Source of the DNA: Serinus canaria
Taxonomy: Eukaryota > Chordata > Aves > Passeriformes > Fringillidae
Length of the DNA: 64,000 nucleotides
NCBI RefSeq assembly: GCF_022539315.1
Contig: NC_066333.1
Location: forward strand, 4,030,001-4,094,000
Reading direction: 5' to 3'
How positions within the stretch are numbered: position 1 is the stretch's first letter; each line of letters opens with the position of its first letter. Positions 11,186 to 25,300 of this stretch are shown piece after piece. The translations under genes and the position numbers were made by a program. The notes beneath the pieces were generated by a model. It ran no database searches, was not told the DNA's origin, and was given only the letters and a program-made list of their open reading frames with translations.

Positions 11186-11484
11186 AACAGCACTGCAGTG
11201 CTCCTCAAGTAACACCCCCAGCTAACCCCAGCAGCCTCACTTGCTGCCTCCAGGGCAAAGCTCAGTGCAAAGAGCACTCAGAGCACACTCAGACCCCGGG
11301 CTGCACCGTGGGCTCCAAGGCAGCTTCCCTGCTGGAACTGGAGAGTCTGCTCCAGATGGGAGCTTGGGATTCTGGGATTCAACCAGGACTGGCCTCCAAA
11401 AGCAACTGTGCTATCTACAGATGGAAAAGCAGAACCACAAGCACCATTTCCTTCATTTACTGTTCCAGATTGCAAGGCAGGATG

Positions 11485-12138
11485 TGTCCTATTGCCATCT
11501 GTAGGGCAGGTGTCTGGTGTCAAGTGGGCAGTTTGCCTTATCTCTCTCTCTCTCTCTCCCCCTGAGTGATCACAATCACTCCTCCCTCAGGCAGACCCCT
11601 GCTGATAACAGGCCATGGAATGTCCCTGCATGGCTGATAAGAACTGCAGCATCCCATTGGGAGATGGGAGCCCAGAGGGAGGAGCCAAGCATTCCTACCT
11701 GGATATAATCTGGAGGTTCTGGAACACCAGCACAGCTTCTCCACTGGATTTCCCAGAGGAACAGCAGCTGTCTCTTCCCCTGGATCTTCAGAGGCAGAGT
11801 GCACCTTTCTCCAGGATCCCTGCTCCAGCAGAACCACCCCTGGCACTGCAGGAGGGCTGAGCCACAATTCCAATGGGACTACTGCCAGCACCCTGGCCCA
11901 CAGGGTGTCAGGCTGTGCTCTGACTCTGGCAGTGTTCTAGTGTACTGCATTGTTCATTTTATCTTTTTATTTTCTTCCCTAATAAAGAACTGTTATCTCC
12001 TGTTCCCATATTTTTTGCCTGAGAACCCCTTAATTTAAAATTTATAGCAATTCGGAGGGGTGGGGAGGGTTTGCATTCTCCATTTCAGGGGAGGCTCCTG
12101 CCTTCTTTAGCAGGCACCTCTCTTTCCAAACCAAGACA
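11485..12138 (+). mobile_element. Solo LTR-like endogenous retrovirus element
   Basis: About 654 bp with TGT...ACA ends ('tgtcctattgccatctg' on the left, 'tttccaaaccaagaca' on the right). It contains a (CT)n run at about 11542-11560, a TATA-like 'ggatataatctgg' at about 11701, and AATAAA at about 11980 followed by a U5-like tail. The overall layout and terminal wording resemble ERVL-class LTRs I remember from passerines. No matching direct repeat was found at the exact ends, so boundaries may be off by several bases. No internal retroviral region is present. Overlapping minus-strand frames are incidental. Confidence 0.6.
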
Positions 12139-15100
12139 TTTGCCCACCCAGCAGCATTTGGGGTTAGCTGACACCTTCCTACAATCAGGCTGACTTGTCC
12201 TGTTTCCTTGTGTGAGATGTTCCTCCACCATTTTGTTATGGAAGCCAATCAAATACTTTTGATTTTTCAAATACAAGACACCAGGGGCTGTACAGAGAAT
12301 GAAAGGTTCCCAAGAACTCTTGAATTAAGTGTGGGAATGACCTGAACAGCAGCTGGAAGCACTGACAACAGAAAACATTTGCAGGCAAAGGAGTGATGAG
12401 ACAGGCAGTTTAAATGATTCCAACCTTATCTGAATGAAGGTCTGAGGAAGAGTTAGGAGAGCTTACTCTAACAAATTGGAACAGATTGCCAAGGGATGCA
12501 GTAGCTTTGCCATCATTTCCTATCTTTCAAAGCAGATTGAATTTTATACACACACACACATATTTTCATTCCAGGTCAACCAGAAGTTTTTGGGGTGGAC
12601 ACGTCAGTGACTGAAATCCTATGACTTGTGTTAGTCAAGAAGTTAGCCTGGGTTATTACATTAATCTCCCTGCTTCTCTTAAAAACCTATGGCTGAACTG
12701 ATAACTTCATTTGAAATAGGAAAAAAAGCCTTCATTTAAATTATAACAGAAATTCAGCCTCTGAATGTGGTGAATTCCACGACAAAACTCTTATACATTA
12801 AATAAGGATATACAACCACTGATGTTTAAATAGTATTTGATTGCAACTATAAATAAATTGTGGAATGCTGTAACATTATTTTAAAAATCCACTATTTTCA
12901 TCTGATAGAGAATATGAGCCAAACAACAATCTGAAATCCCCCAAATTCCAGAGACAACACACAGATATTTTACAATTAATTTCTGGGGAAAAAAAGCCTA
13001 TTTTAATTAGAGAAAAAAGTTTCCTGACACAAAACCAGTTCTAGAGGCTGAAGAATTCCAAGAACACTTTTCATATTTACCCACTTTGAACTTTCTGCGT
13101 CAGAATTTTCAAGTTTCCTGTTCTTTTTGCTGTAAGCTTGTGGGAAGTTTGGCTGGCTCTGGTGGGGTAGCACAAGGGTCACCATGAATCCTGAACAGTT
13201 TCACAGAGAATAAAATTTAACAGACCCAAAGGATATGAGGGCAGGGGCCATAAATATAAAAATTAACAAGGGGAGCACTCTGTCATTAAACAGGGATCAA
13301 GGAACAGGTTCAAAAGCTGTCATGGGATCAGGAAGCTGTCACAGTGATTGAGGTAATTAGTGAACTGTGGTGATGAGCATGCTGGCTCTCCTGGACACTT
13401 CTGCCTGAGCCCATGGGCCATGCTGCCTTTGGGCTGCACAGTCCTTCTCTGCCTCATGTCAACCCTGGTGTTTCTGCAAGGGCACAGCACCCAGGAGCTG
13501 CAGTTTATGTCTGCAGAAAAGCCCTGGCTGCCATCAAGATCCCAAAGCAAATCCCATTTTATTAACAAGCATCAACACACCTGAGCTTGCCCAGGTTTGG
13601 CTGGGAAGTCATTAGAGAGTTAACAGGTGAGGCATGTTCAAAAATCCCGAGTTCCTTTGCTGCCTGAGCAGCTCAAAGCCTGAGTTATTTGCAAAATGCA
13701 GCCCTGTGTTTAGTGAGATAAAGCCTCAGCTCTCCAGAAGGAGCCCTCACCCCACAGCCCTGAGGAGCTGCAATAAACCAGCTCCATCACCTGTGGGGCT
13801 TGAAATGGCACAGCCTGACCCAGCAAGGAGCTGCACAGACTGCAAGGGCTGAGAGCAAGAACATCAGGCTGGGAGACAAAGTCCCAAAGTGGCTGACAGG
13901 ATACAGAAACCTGCTGGAAAACAGAGGCATGCCCAGGCTGGGAACCCCAGGGCAGCAAACAGCAGGAAAACGTGAGGCAACAACAGGCAAAGAGCACGAG
14001 GTGGTGGTAAGGAGATGGATTTTAGCCTCTGCTTGGATGGATGAGGGACCTTTAGATGAGATCCCAGCAGTCAGATCACATGAGGAGGGGAAAAGTGAGA
14101 AATATTACCCAGCAGAGCACAGTGGGTGCTTCACAAGTCTCCTGTGCCCCACTGAATTTCTTTTTTACTGCCAACATAACTAAATAACCCTCTTCCAGAG
14201 TGAGGAAAAAATACTATTTTTTTTTCTTTTTCCAAATGGTAAATCAGGATGTTTAATCAAAATATTAATTTGGCAGTCCAAACAAAGCTCCAAGCATCTT
14301 TTCAGAGGAAATTAGGAGATCTCAGAAAGCTGCAGCTGGCCCAAGAGACTCCTCTATCAAGAGCCAGTTTGCCAGGCTCCTGTCAAGGAGATACCACTAA
14401 GAGTTCTTAACTCCCAGACCATGTAAGAGCTGACAGCATCTTTTCCTCATTTACTGTGCTAAAAAGCAGCCTCTGAAGAAGACACTGTGCTTTCTCAGTG
14501 CATTAGCTTTCATTTCTGGTATGAAAATTTCCTATGCCATGTCCAACACGTGGCTCTGTTCTGCAGGACATATCTTTAGGATATGTCAGTGGAGTTTGGG
14601 ACTCACCCCATGAAAAGCAAAACTCCTTTAGAGGAAGGTAGAGGCAAATGAAAGCAGAGGGGAAATGCTCACCCTGCAGTGAGTTTTATCAGTGTGAAGA
14701 AGAGAAATTGCATCCCTGATAGTCAGAGGCACCTCACAGCAACAGCTGCCACTTCTCAGCACCAAGGGCAGCAGTGCTGGTACTGCACTCAGGGGCTGGA
14801 AGGACTTCTACAAGCTCACCCAAAAATCCTGGAGAGGAACAGGAGAATCAACCCTGCCTCTTGCTTTAGGGAAAGGTCCCCCTTCCTCCTTGGGACTGCA
14901 AGCTGCTCTCTCACACTCTGAAATCATTCTCTTTGCCTCACCCTGCCTTCCCACTTTTATAAGTATAAAACATTGTACATTCAATTCATCTTGGAAATTA
15001 ATGTATTTCTTTTTCATCCACAAAATGTGTATATGCATTCCCCCAAACTGTGAAAACTCTTGCTGTGGCCACCCAACATCCCAGATGCTTTCTCCACTTT

Positions 15101-18077
15101 TCCCTTAGCACAGAGCCAAGGCTGGCTCCACCTCAGGATGAGACACTGAGGACAAAAGGTGTTTTATGTTTCAGTGGCAGCCTCTGAGCAAATGCCAGCA
15201 CTGAGCAGTGACAGTGCAAGTCCACAGTGATGCTGCACCTGCCAGTGCTATAAACCTGCAGACAGAGTTTACTCTGAATAAAAAAACCGACCACAAAACA
15301 AAAGCAACAGCAAAAAAAGAAAGCAAGCTGAATGTGTGGTGTATTTTACAACACTCAGAGATAATAAATCTGGGAGCTAGTAGCCACAGCAACAAATTGC
15401 ATTTCTCCTCTGGATGGCTTTTCCCTTCCAATCAACAGCAATTACTGGGCACCTTCGGGTAATACAACAAAGTTTATGCTGCTTCTATGGTAAAGTTCTT
15501 TTCCCAAGACTAATTTATTCCATGTCTGCAAGGGGCTGATTCATTGCAGCACATTACTGGGGGTCTGACCATGACAGCCATTGAAAGCACCCAGAGAAAA
15601 GCCCTGGCCACAGCTCTGCTGGTTGGGGTTTCTCTGATCCCAGTGAAATCCCAGAACACTGGGCTTGGGAGAGTGATGTCAGCCCTGACTCCTACAAACA
15701 GGGAAAGGAAGCAAAGATAAAAGGGTCTGGGGGATGCACTTGGGGGTGAAAGGAAATATAGGCTCCTACCAGACAACACCAGTCTCAACAAAAGTTGAGA
15801 AACCAGGCATGTGCTGCTTGAAAAAAAATAATAATGAAGGAATAGCTGTGCTCCTTTCTGCTCTTCAAACCACTCCAAACCCTCTGTGCACCACTGCAGT
15901 GCCATCAGGCTCAAAGGGGGGCTAGGAATGTGCTTCCCATGGCTTTTATCCAAAGGGGCTTTGGGAAGAGCTGATGCTGATGTGCTTTCAAAACCTCCAG
16001 GTGGATACAGGACAGCCACACACACACATCTCCCCACACTGGAAGAGCAGCTCAGCACTGGTGCAGCACATATTGCCCTGTCCTGGGGCATGGCACAGCC
16101 ACTGGAGCACCTCCCCTGCCCCTTGAGAGGGCTTTAAAGCAGAAGTCAAGGCAGAAGGACAGAGTGAGGACTAAATCACACAGGGCAGGGCAGACCCTCC
16201 CCACTCTGGTGTGACCCAGTAGTTGGATTTTAACCACATTTGCTTTTGGCTCCCAGCTCCACCCAAGAGTGTGACAGCACACTGCATGCAGGTGCATTCA
16301 CCTGGCTGCTGGGAAAAGCACTGGGCAATCCTGCTGCCCAAAAAGGAGATTTATTGCCCCTGAAACAAAGTCCCTGCAAGGCAGCACAGCTTCCAGCACA
16401 CTCTCAGCAGGCAGGGGCAGCCCTGCAGGCTGCCAGGAAGGCACTGCCTGTCCTACCAGGAAGGGAAAGAGCCATCTCCACACCGCAGTCCATGATGAAA
16501 GTTGACAGAAGGGATTTGTCTAGTTTTCTAAATATTTTGCAGGGAAGCCGAGAATTCATCTCTGTGTGATCCAGGAGATGAATTCCAAGCAGGATGAAGA
16601 GCTTTGGGCTCACTTTCAGCAGCAATCATGGGCTGTCAGTAACTACAGGGAGCAGGAGACAAGCAGGCTGAGACACAGCCACACCAGCATCACCTGTGAC
16701 AGCTGGACATGGGACTTCATTTTCTAGAAAAACACTCTCATGACTGCCCATGGCTCCTGTACAGCACCTCTCCCACCTCCCATGATCTCTAAAAGTGTGG
16801 AGCTGACAGTTCCATTCACCCCTGTCCATTTCTACCCTGTAGAAAACACCACCTGCAGGTACCCTGTCTCCTCACTGGTGACACACCCATGGGGACCCAC
16901 CAAACACAAACTTCACCTGGCTCTCAAAAATCCCTTTTTTTGGCCAGGACTGCCAGAAGAGATCTCTCCTTTCTACTGCTTTGTATTACAGTGGCTTTTT
17001 TTCATGCTATATTTGCCAAACACTGGGGTTCCTCCAGGGAAAAATGTGACACTACCCTGGATCAGGGTCCTGGAAATACACCCAGCACTGCAATACAAAG
17101 CATAAAAGGTAAAAACAGAAGCCTCTTCCCCATCTCAGCAGGCTCTTCAAGCTACCTGCACCCCAGTAATATTTTTCTGCCAAAGTTTGCTACCACTCTC
17201 TCTCTCCAAAAATTTTTATCCTGCTTTAATCTACTCCCAAAGCACCCCACCCTGCTGCTGCTGAAATTAATAGATGTTTTTACCTTTAAATTCAGTGGGA
17301 TGAAAATTAAGCCCTGAAAAAGCCAGGCAATCACACTGCAGCCCATGTTCATGTAGGGAATGCTGCAAGCAGAATTTAAAAGGACCTTCCATTTATCTTT
17401 GTGCTGCCTGGGCTCCATCTGCATATAATTGCTTTTGTCTACAGACGCTGCAATGCTCATCAAAGGCTGAATTCTTACCCACAGTAGCTCTCCCTTTCAA
17501 CTAGCAGGAAATTCTCATTGCTTTACAATCCATACACAGCAATTTAGCATTTAATAATTCAAATTGTAACACAACATTTGATGGAAAATAGTCATTATGG
17601 ATTTATAACACAAAGCAGGTAGCTGAAGTACACAGATTTCAGTGTTTCAGGAAATGGGTGCTATTTTCAAACAGAGCTAATCCTATAACAAAAAAAAAAA
17701 TATCCATGGTATTATCCATAATCTCTTATTGCTGTCTGAATCTATGGGGTTTGGTTGATCCCCTCCCCTTCTTTTTAATGCTCAAACAACTGAGTTATAG
17801 CAGAACATTTTTCTACACTATGAAGCTTATTTACATACTGTAAATAACTGTGAATGCAATAAAATTGTGGTACAAATAACATGAAATAATGCCTCAATTT
17901 GCAGTTGTTTTACATCAGCATAGTTTATGGCAGTGTTTACTGTAGCCTTTGGAACAAACAAATAAATAAATAAAAAAGACAAAGAGAAAGAATAAAACTT
18001 CTCTATCCCCCATACCCCAGCATGGCCACTCATGGTTTAAATAATATTAAAAATCAGAGACATCATATGATCCCTTC
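12139..18077. other. Unannotated unique DNA (5.9 kb)
   Basis: Mostly repeat-free by eye. Simple sequences include (CA)6 at about 12549-12560 and an 11-A run at 17690-17700. AT-rich, ORF-poor stretches at 12700-13020 and 17500-17990 could be conserved noncoding DNA. The longest frame (15510-16091, minus, 193 codons) is Ser/Leu/Cys-rich with no domain I recognise. No tRNA, snRNA or gene was found. Confidence 0.5.
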
Positions 18078-18379
18078 CAGGACCTGTAGGGAGCCTACAA
18101 GAAAGATGGAGAAAGACAATTTACAAGGGCCTGAAATGACAGGACAAGGGGAAATGGATTCAAACTGACAGAGAGCAGGTTAAGATTGGATATTAGGAAG
18201 AATTTGTTCCCTGTGAGGGTGGGCAGGCCCTGGCACAGGGTGCCCAGAGCAGCTGTGGCTGCCCCTGGATCCCTGGCAGAGCCCAAGGCCAGGCTGGGCA
18301 GGGCTGGGAGCAGCCTGGGATGGTGGAAGGTGTCCCTGCCCATGGAATGAGATGTCTCTAAGGCCCTTTCCAACCCAGG
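18078..18379 (+). mobile_element. CR1 LINE 3' fragment
   Basis: Plus-strand CR1 with about 300 bp of 3' region: 'gagcctacaagaaagatgg', 'gacaggacaaggggaaatgg', 'ttggatattaggaagaat', 'ctgtgagggtgggcaggcc', 'tggcacagggtgcccagagc', 'ggtgtccctgcccatgg' and 'ggccctttccaaccc'. The final octamer repeat is missing. It shares its subfamily with 48625-49051. Confidence 0.92.
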
Positions 18380-19218
18380 AACTTCCTGGAGCAGACAGGT
18401 CAGGAGAAAGTTCTCTAAACTCCCTTTCCCTCCTGGCACTTCAGAGAGCCAGAACAGAGTTTGAAACGTTGGAGTGCAATTTTCTCCTGCCTTTAAGCAC
18501 ACACAGAGATGTAAATAGTCATTTCCAAGAGCTTAAAACCCCAGGGAAGCAGATAATAAGCAATTACTCTAACCAGATAGCACTGCTGTCTAAAAATTAA
18601 TTTCTGTGCTAATATCCCACCCCTAAAGTTTCAAACTTCAAAGCGGAGCATCCTCTGAGAGAAGATACACAGGTGTACAATTATGTTTCCTAGACTCCTG
18701 TCTCTGCTCTGCTCTGCTGGGACATTTAATCTGCCCACTGGGAGCAGAGGCAGCCCATCCCACGCATTCCCTGGGCACATGTACCTTCAGACAAGAGCTG
18801 CTGCTGCAGTCGAAGGCACTGATCGAAGCAAATTGATCTTGTCACTGCAGCATTCCTGACGTGCCTATTCCCACCACAGATTCCCTTCTTATCTCTGCCA
18901 GTGTTTACAAATCAATTTATTTTTATTCAGGGGACTGTTCTCCTCTGGATCTGCTCAGGCACTGAGCTGTGCAGTATCCTCAGAAACCACTGAAATGGGA
19001 GGATGGAGCCAGGGAAGCTGGGAGAGTCAGGAGCACACCCAGAGGAACCTGGTTCCTCCAAGCAGCTCCTCTGTGCCCAGCACTGAAGCCACAGGCAGAA
19101 GAGCCAAAGCTGACACAGATGCTGCCCCACAAGGAGAGGCTCCACACCACGAAGGACATTCCTCCCCTTCCTCTGAATTCAGACATGTCTGCCATAAGAG
19201 GGGCATCAAAAATGCTAC
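18380..19218. other. Unannotated unique DNA
   Basis: Unique sequence between two CR1 fragments of opposite orientation. A Glu/Lys/Pro-rich frame near 18969-19331 runs into the next CR1 and is not a gene. Confidence 0.5.
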
Positions 19219-19405
19219 AGAACCCCAGGAGGGTTTGGGTTGGAAAGCATCTTAAACCCCATCCAGTGCCACCTCCTGCCATGGCAGGGACACCTTCCAC
19301 TGTCCCAGGCTGCTCCAAGCCTCATCCTTGAACAATTCCAGGGATGGGGCAGCCACAGCTTCTCTGGGTAACCTCCCTCCACTGATCCACTAATATTCCT
19401 CAGGA
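19219..19405 (-). mobile_element. CR1 LINE 3' fragment
   Basis: Minus-oriented CR1 3' end: 'gggtttgggttggaaagcat', 'catccagtgccacctcctgc', 'caccttccactgtcccagg', 'ttccagggatggggcagcc' and 'acagcttctctgggtaacct'. Similarity fades near 19405. Confidence 0.88.
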
Positions 19406-22333
19406 AAAGAAGAGCATTTCTAGGGTTTCATGTACTCTTTGTATTTAATCCTATTTAATCATGAAGGATCATGAAAAGAATTGAAGACAAACCATTTTCA
19501 ACAGCAGCACATTGGGTTTACAGGGCTATTAGTTGGGTGTTATATATAATAAATGATCCTATGCTGGTCAGTCTTTCTTCCAGCTAGGGTACTCTGAGAC
19601 ATCTACAAATGTACCTAAATAATCATCCCAGGCACCCAGAGACACCTTTTATCATTTATTTGCTGACATTTTCTGACAGCAAAATGCCAAAACCAAATAT
19701 TGGGTATCTACACATGGATTTAGTGTCTACCTTGATAAACCTTTACATTTGGAAATTTGCTCCACAATTACTGTGCACTCCTTGAAACAGAGAGGTTGAA
19801 AGGCAGCTCATTTGCAGGGGTTCAGTGAATATACTTTGAAAAATATCTTTTAATTTGCAAGACACTGGGAAAACACTTCCAGACCTCCTCCCAAAGCCCA
19901 CCTTGTTCTATTCCCTGCTCCTCAACACTCACCACTGAGTGCTAACTGGAAACTGCATTAGCAGTAAATTTGAACCCTGAGATCTCATCCCTTATGTCAT
20001 TTGCCAAACATTCCCTTGTATTTTTTTCCTGTGGCTCAGGATGTTTCCTGCTCTTTATTTCAATTAATGGTGTCATAGTCACTATATTCTCCCAACAAAC
20101 TCCTAAATTAACGACCACACTCCTCCTTCAATTTTTCATTCACAGAAGGGAAGAAAAAATAAGCCCAGCAATTTGATGCACTTAACTCTTTATGATTTCA
20201 AATAAAAGGCAGAAAAATGATTGCAATGTTTCACTAGTCCCATCATTTAGCCAAAAAAGCACACTGTACATCTTAGTTATGTCATGTTTTATCCCTCAGC
20301 CCATGAAGATGCTGCAGAGTGTTGCATGCAGGATAACAGGAAAAAAAAAATATATAAAATGACAAACCAGCAGCAACTCAAAGCCAGGGATTTTTCTGTT
20401 GCTTAACACCTCAACAAATAACCTTGTTCTTTCCCCTCCTTTTAAAAACAAAGGTGCAACACAGGGAAATAAAAAATGCCATCTGAAGCTTTTATTTCCA
20501 AGTCTGTGGGAGCAGCAGTTTTTCATGGCTGGCTCTCCCTGCTCTAATCCCTGTCACGTCCTGTCCCTGCTGGCCTGGGGGTGACTGGCAGGGCTCTGCT
20601 GCATTCCCTCCACGTGTGAGAGCAGGTGAAACCTCGCCCCAGACACACAGGCTGCAGGCAATTTCCCCTCAACACCCTCCCTGTTAAATATTTACTGGGC
20701 TCTCCCTTCCTGCTTGGACCACCAAGGGCTGAAAACTCTCTATAAGGCAAGTCCAACTTTCCACCACCTCTTTTTCTCCCTCTTCTGAGCAGCACTCACT
20801 CCTCCTTTCTTACCCCTTTTCCTGGTCCTCTGGGCTAGGAATTTCCTATTTCCCTGGACTATCTGAAGTTTTCTCCCCAGAATCTCCTGCATCAATACTG
20901 CCAGTCAGCACCAGCTTTTCCACCTCCTACTCCACCTCCTTTTGTTCATTATTTTTATTATTTTGTTCATTTATTTTATTTACTTAAACTTAGGGTTTAA
21001 GTTAAAACAAAAAGAAAAAAACCAACAACAGAATAAATGCCAGCAGCTAAGCACACACCCTGGAAGAAGCAATGGCAAGGGGGTCCCTGCTGCCACGGCC
21101 AAACCTGCACCAGCACTTTCCAGGGCATTCCTTGTTGATGGGGAGCTGCATTCATTCACCCCACAGCTGGAGTCATCCTAGGGGAGGTCTCTGTTGCCTC
21201 TCTTCATGATCCCCATGCCCAGAAAGCCCAGAAGTTCCATGGAAGCCAATCTGATGAGCTGAATCCAGCAGCTTAAGAAATTTCAGTTTCTAGCACCAGA
21301 GTTTGCCGAGGGCAATTTTAACTCTAAGCCCCAAGGACTCCAAACAGAGATGAAAAAATAGGAATACAGATGTTTAGAAGAGCCTGGCTTGACTTCCTCA
21401 GTGTTGTGGGCAGGCAGCACTGAGGATCTGACCAGACCCACTCTGCACACTCCAGCTCTGACCTCTGCTCCACCTTGTCCCCGGAAATTCTCCACCCTCA
21501 CCAGGCTCATTTCCATTACAATTCCTTTTCAACCTTTTAGTTTTAAGGAAAAGCAGGGCTGAAAGGTCTCCCAGAGGCTGCACAGCCACAGCCCCACTGT
21601 CCTCCTGTTTTATGGCCATGGCTGAGGAGCTGGGTTGTGCTGAGCACCAGGAGGAAGGGCAGGAAGGGCCATGAGTCACTGCAGGCACCGTGACCTGCCC
21701 AGGGGACAGAGCAGGGGGACAGGAGCACAGAGCCAGCCCTTCCCAAGACCACACTGAGGAATTTGCTGCTGCTTGGGAGCTGCCACCTCTCGGATCACCC
21801 AAGGACCAGACAGGGCAGTGGGGAGCAGATTCCTCCAAAGATCCCCTGTAATTCCTGATGTCCCATGGCATCCTCCACGAGGTGGCACTGCCAAAGGAGG
21901 TTGTCACAACAGGGAACAGGAGCAAATATTCTTCCCAGAGCTGACAGATTCATTATGCATTAAAATATTTTTTAATTATGCTCCTTTCACAGCCCTACCA
22001 GTGGCACAGGAGGCTCTTGTTGTCCTCTTGTGGATGGTTTGCCTGGAACAGGAGCAACTGGGATCAGAAAAACCTCTCAGGTCAACCTCTTATTGCAGAA
22101 AAACACATTATATACAGCCTTTAATAAATGTTATCAATCCTGCCTGTACAAACTCGTTAGGTTAATGTGGTGCTATTTTTAATAAAGCTCAGAGAGCTTG
22201 CATTTAATGGCAATTACACTGTATAAACATGAAACAACTCTAAAATGGAGCCAGAGATTGGTGTCAGCTGACATTCACAGCCCCAAATCTCTCCCATGGG
22301 ACTCAGGCTGACTTTGTGGTTCTCAGTTACACC
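19406..22333. other. Unannotated unique DNA
   Basis: About 2.9 kb with no recognised gene or repeat. It includes AT-rich simple sequence at 20941-21000, which contains an 8-bp hairpin 'acttaaac ... gtttaagt'. Overlapping frames of up to 175 codons (21398-21925, minus) show no domain. Confidence 0.5.
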
Positions 22334-22393
22334 CTGAGAGTGTGGAATTGCTGCTGAGTCCCACCTTCCTCAGCAGCAATTCCACACTCTCAG
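22334..22393. repeat. Perfect 25-bp inverted repeat (hairpin)
   Basis: The left arm at 22334-22358 and the right arm at 22369-22393 are exact reverse complements, separated by a 10-nt loop (tcccaccttc). Either strand would fold into an uninterrupted 25-bp stem. The stem contains 'gtggaattgctgctgag' and its complement. Perfect arms of this length are very unlikely by chance, so it is either a recent inverted duplication or a sequence under structural constraint. Length is compatible with a small-RNA hairpin, but I do not recognise a known microRNA. Confidence 0.95.
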
Positions 22394-25300
22394 AGGGCTC
22401 AGATCTGCTCCTGAGGAAGGGTTTGACTTCCACATCACAGCTGGCTCTGCACAGACTCCCCTAAAGCCCACAAAGCTCAGATGGGAGGCATTCCCACCAC
22501 ATCCCCACTCCACAAGAGCTCACAATGAAACCACCTTGTGCCCATCAGGGTCAGCTGCTGAGGCACTCGACTCAAAAAGAGTTAAAAATAGGTGAAGCTT
22601 CCTCTTCAGTGAGATTTATGGATAAGCTGCAAATAAGTGAATTTTAAGCTGTAAAGCACTCTTTGTGCAAGATGTCTTGAGGGGCTGGTTAACTTCCTGC
22701 ACACACTGGGGGAATGTCACCTCTGAAAAAGGAGTCATCCAGATGGAGGTGGGTTCACAGCTTCAACAAAGAGCTCTGGATGAAGAAAATGGAGATTTTA
22801 ATTTTCCTTCCTCTGAGCACTTCTTTTCATAAACTGGTGGATATAAGTCAAACTGAAACTCAAGAGTTCAGGCTCTATCCTGGCTTGCAGCAGCAAAAAA
22901 TCTAGAATAGTTGGAGGGTTAAGTGATCTTTAAAGCTTTTCTACTCCAGTGCTCCTAATTGTAACGAGCTGCAACATCTTCAGATTTGGTTTTTCAGTGT
23001 GCCAACCTAGAAAGCAGAAGACACCACCAGCCACTTCCCTGAACACCTGACAGGAAACAAGCAGATCTAGCATTTCTCTGAATTTTCCAGCTTGTTTTCA
23101 ATAATAATCTCTATTTTCATCAGCATGGATTTCTTGTAAGTCTGTTTCCATATTCTATTAACCTCTCTAAAACCTTCATGCTCAGCAACCTGGCAACTGC
23201 CACACACATTACACAACCAAGGAAACAAAAGGCCATAGTTTAAGTAAAGTTGGTGCTGAGTCCTCATTAGTCAGGTGTTGGCAGGACTTTATTGATGGCA
23301 ATAATTAGTAGGGAAAAAAAACCAAACAAACCCCTTCAGTGGTGGCAGTGGAAAATTTTACCACTTAAATATTCATTGTTATCAACTCCTCCAGCTTCCC
23401 AGTGCAAGTTATCTCATTAGCTCCCTTTGGGCCAGCCCTGTGAGCACTGGTGAAGGTGAAGGGCTGGAAATGTGACATTTCTTCCAGAAGTCAGCAGAAT
23501 TACATGCTGAGACAAATGGCCACCCCTCAGAGCCCTGAGCATGGCCTCCAGCCCTCCCCAGACATCAGGACAAGCTGAACATGGCCAGCACATACTGCTC
23601 TTTTCTTTGGCCTTTCAATTCCCAGACAATAAAGCAATAAGGAGGACCAAGAGAAAAGCACTGATTAGAGCAACAATGCCTGAACAGAGAAAGAGGACAG
23701 GCCCAGAAAGAGCTCTGCACTTTACTCTGCACTCTTGTCTTATTAATTAAGGTCATCAAGGAAATCTGGAAAGTTTTGTGGCAAAGGCCCTTTAAGAAAA
23801 AGTGGGAAAATGAAGAAATCCAGAAATTCTCAGTAATCTCTGTCTCCATTTGTGGGTGTTGAGCTCTGAGAGAGTTAGGGCAAGGCTATCAGAGCACCCT
23901 GAGTGCTCAGACTTGCTGAAGTCCAGGGGAAGTAGAGGCACAAGCCCAGAATCCAGGACTCTTGAGCTATTCTCCTGTGGAACTCACTTTTATCTCTCAG
24001 CTGTAGGAGCCAGAGGCAGCTCAGAGCTGAAATCACTCAGGTTTAGTTCGACTGGGGTGCAACAGAAGAAATTCTACCTGAAATCCTTTGCAGTGACTAT
24101 CTGAGTTGGTCTGATAGATGTCACACACATTAAATCCACAACCTCCAGCATATTCAATATACAGGCACGCCAGACATGCATTGAAAGTGAAATATTTGTT
24201 CTTATTCCACAAACCTTTGGCCTTCTGACCATGTGCAGTTCTCCTCTGAGGCTCACTTCCATCCAACAGCACACAACAAGCAGAAATAAAGACAAAAACC
24301 CAGCAACTACTACAACATGATGGTATTTATCTCCTCTGGGTTGTAAGGTTTTTGGTTTTCTCAAGCCCCCAAACGTCTCAGCTGACACTAATTCTCCTAT
24401 CAGCATGAAATCAGATGGATTCATGCCAAATTCAATCAGGCTTTAGGACCTTGAAATTAAATTCTACTGGGCCCAAAGCATCTTTGAGATAAGATCTGTG
24501 ATTTTCAGAAGCTAGCCAAGTCTCCTGTGTCATTTTTTTTCCTCCTGCCTCTGCAGGTGGGATGGTTCTCTGCTGTGTCCTGGTGGTTGGTGCTGTACAT
24601 CATAACACAATAGCTGTTAAGTGCTGCAAGACCTTTAGGCTGGAGGGGGAAAACATAAACCCACAGTGTTTTATTGCTCAAAGTAAATGGTAGTCTTGGA
24701 GCAGCACTTGTAAAGAGAGGCTGAGCACATCTGACCTTTCCACAGCCCTGTAACTTTTACTGAGAGCACTCTCCCAAAGCCAGGCTGGGGGGAAGAAGAG
24801 CAATTGATTGATACACTGCAGCAGCAGAGAGCTCAAGGAAGATGGCACTGATTTGAAAAGGCCAGTCTAGGGCTGGGTGTAAATAGCTGCAGAAATGCAG
24901 CTCTTATGGGAGGTGCTGCTGTCTTAAAAACACCTTCATAAAAAACAAGAAGCCATTGGGTGAGGTCGTTGCATTCCCTGTGTTGACAGATTTCTACAGA
25001 TTTAACTGATTTCACACTTTACCCCTTAAAAGTCTCCATTATGTGAAAGGATTTAAGACAAAGCAACTCCTTTTCCTGTCCCATTAGGTGTCCTGCAATA
25101 CCTCTATTTTTGTTGTTCTGTTTGCAGTAGGTTTTCACTTCCATGGTGCATCACCTGCTCTCTCTGCCCTTGCCTCTGCAATAATATTTTGACTTTTTGC
25201 TGGAAGGTGGGTTTAAATGAAATGTAAAAATGGGTGAGGCTGGAAACCCACCTGGTTCTATGGAATGGGAAGAAAAGAGTTTTCCCACTGTCACCTGGGC

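Noticed and set aside
15510..16091. 193-codon minus-strand open frame
   Set aside because: No domain, signal or family similarity that I can recognise, and GC-rich avian DNA often yields frames of this length by chance.
18969..19331. 120-codon plus frame considered as an exon
   Set aside because: Its 3' part is CR1 3' UTR and its start has no splice or promoter support.
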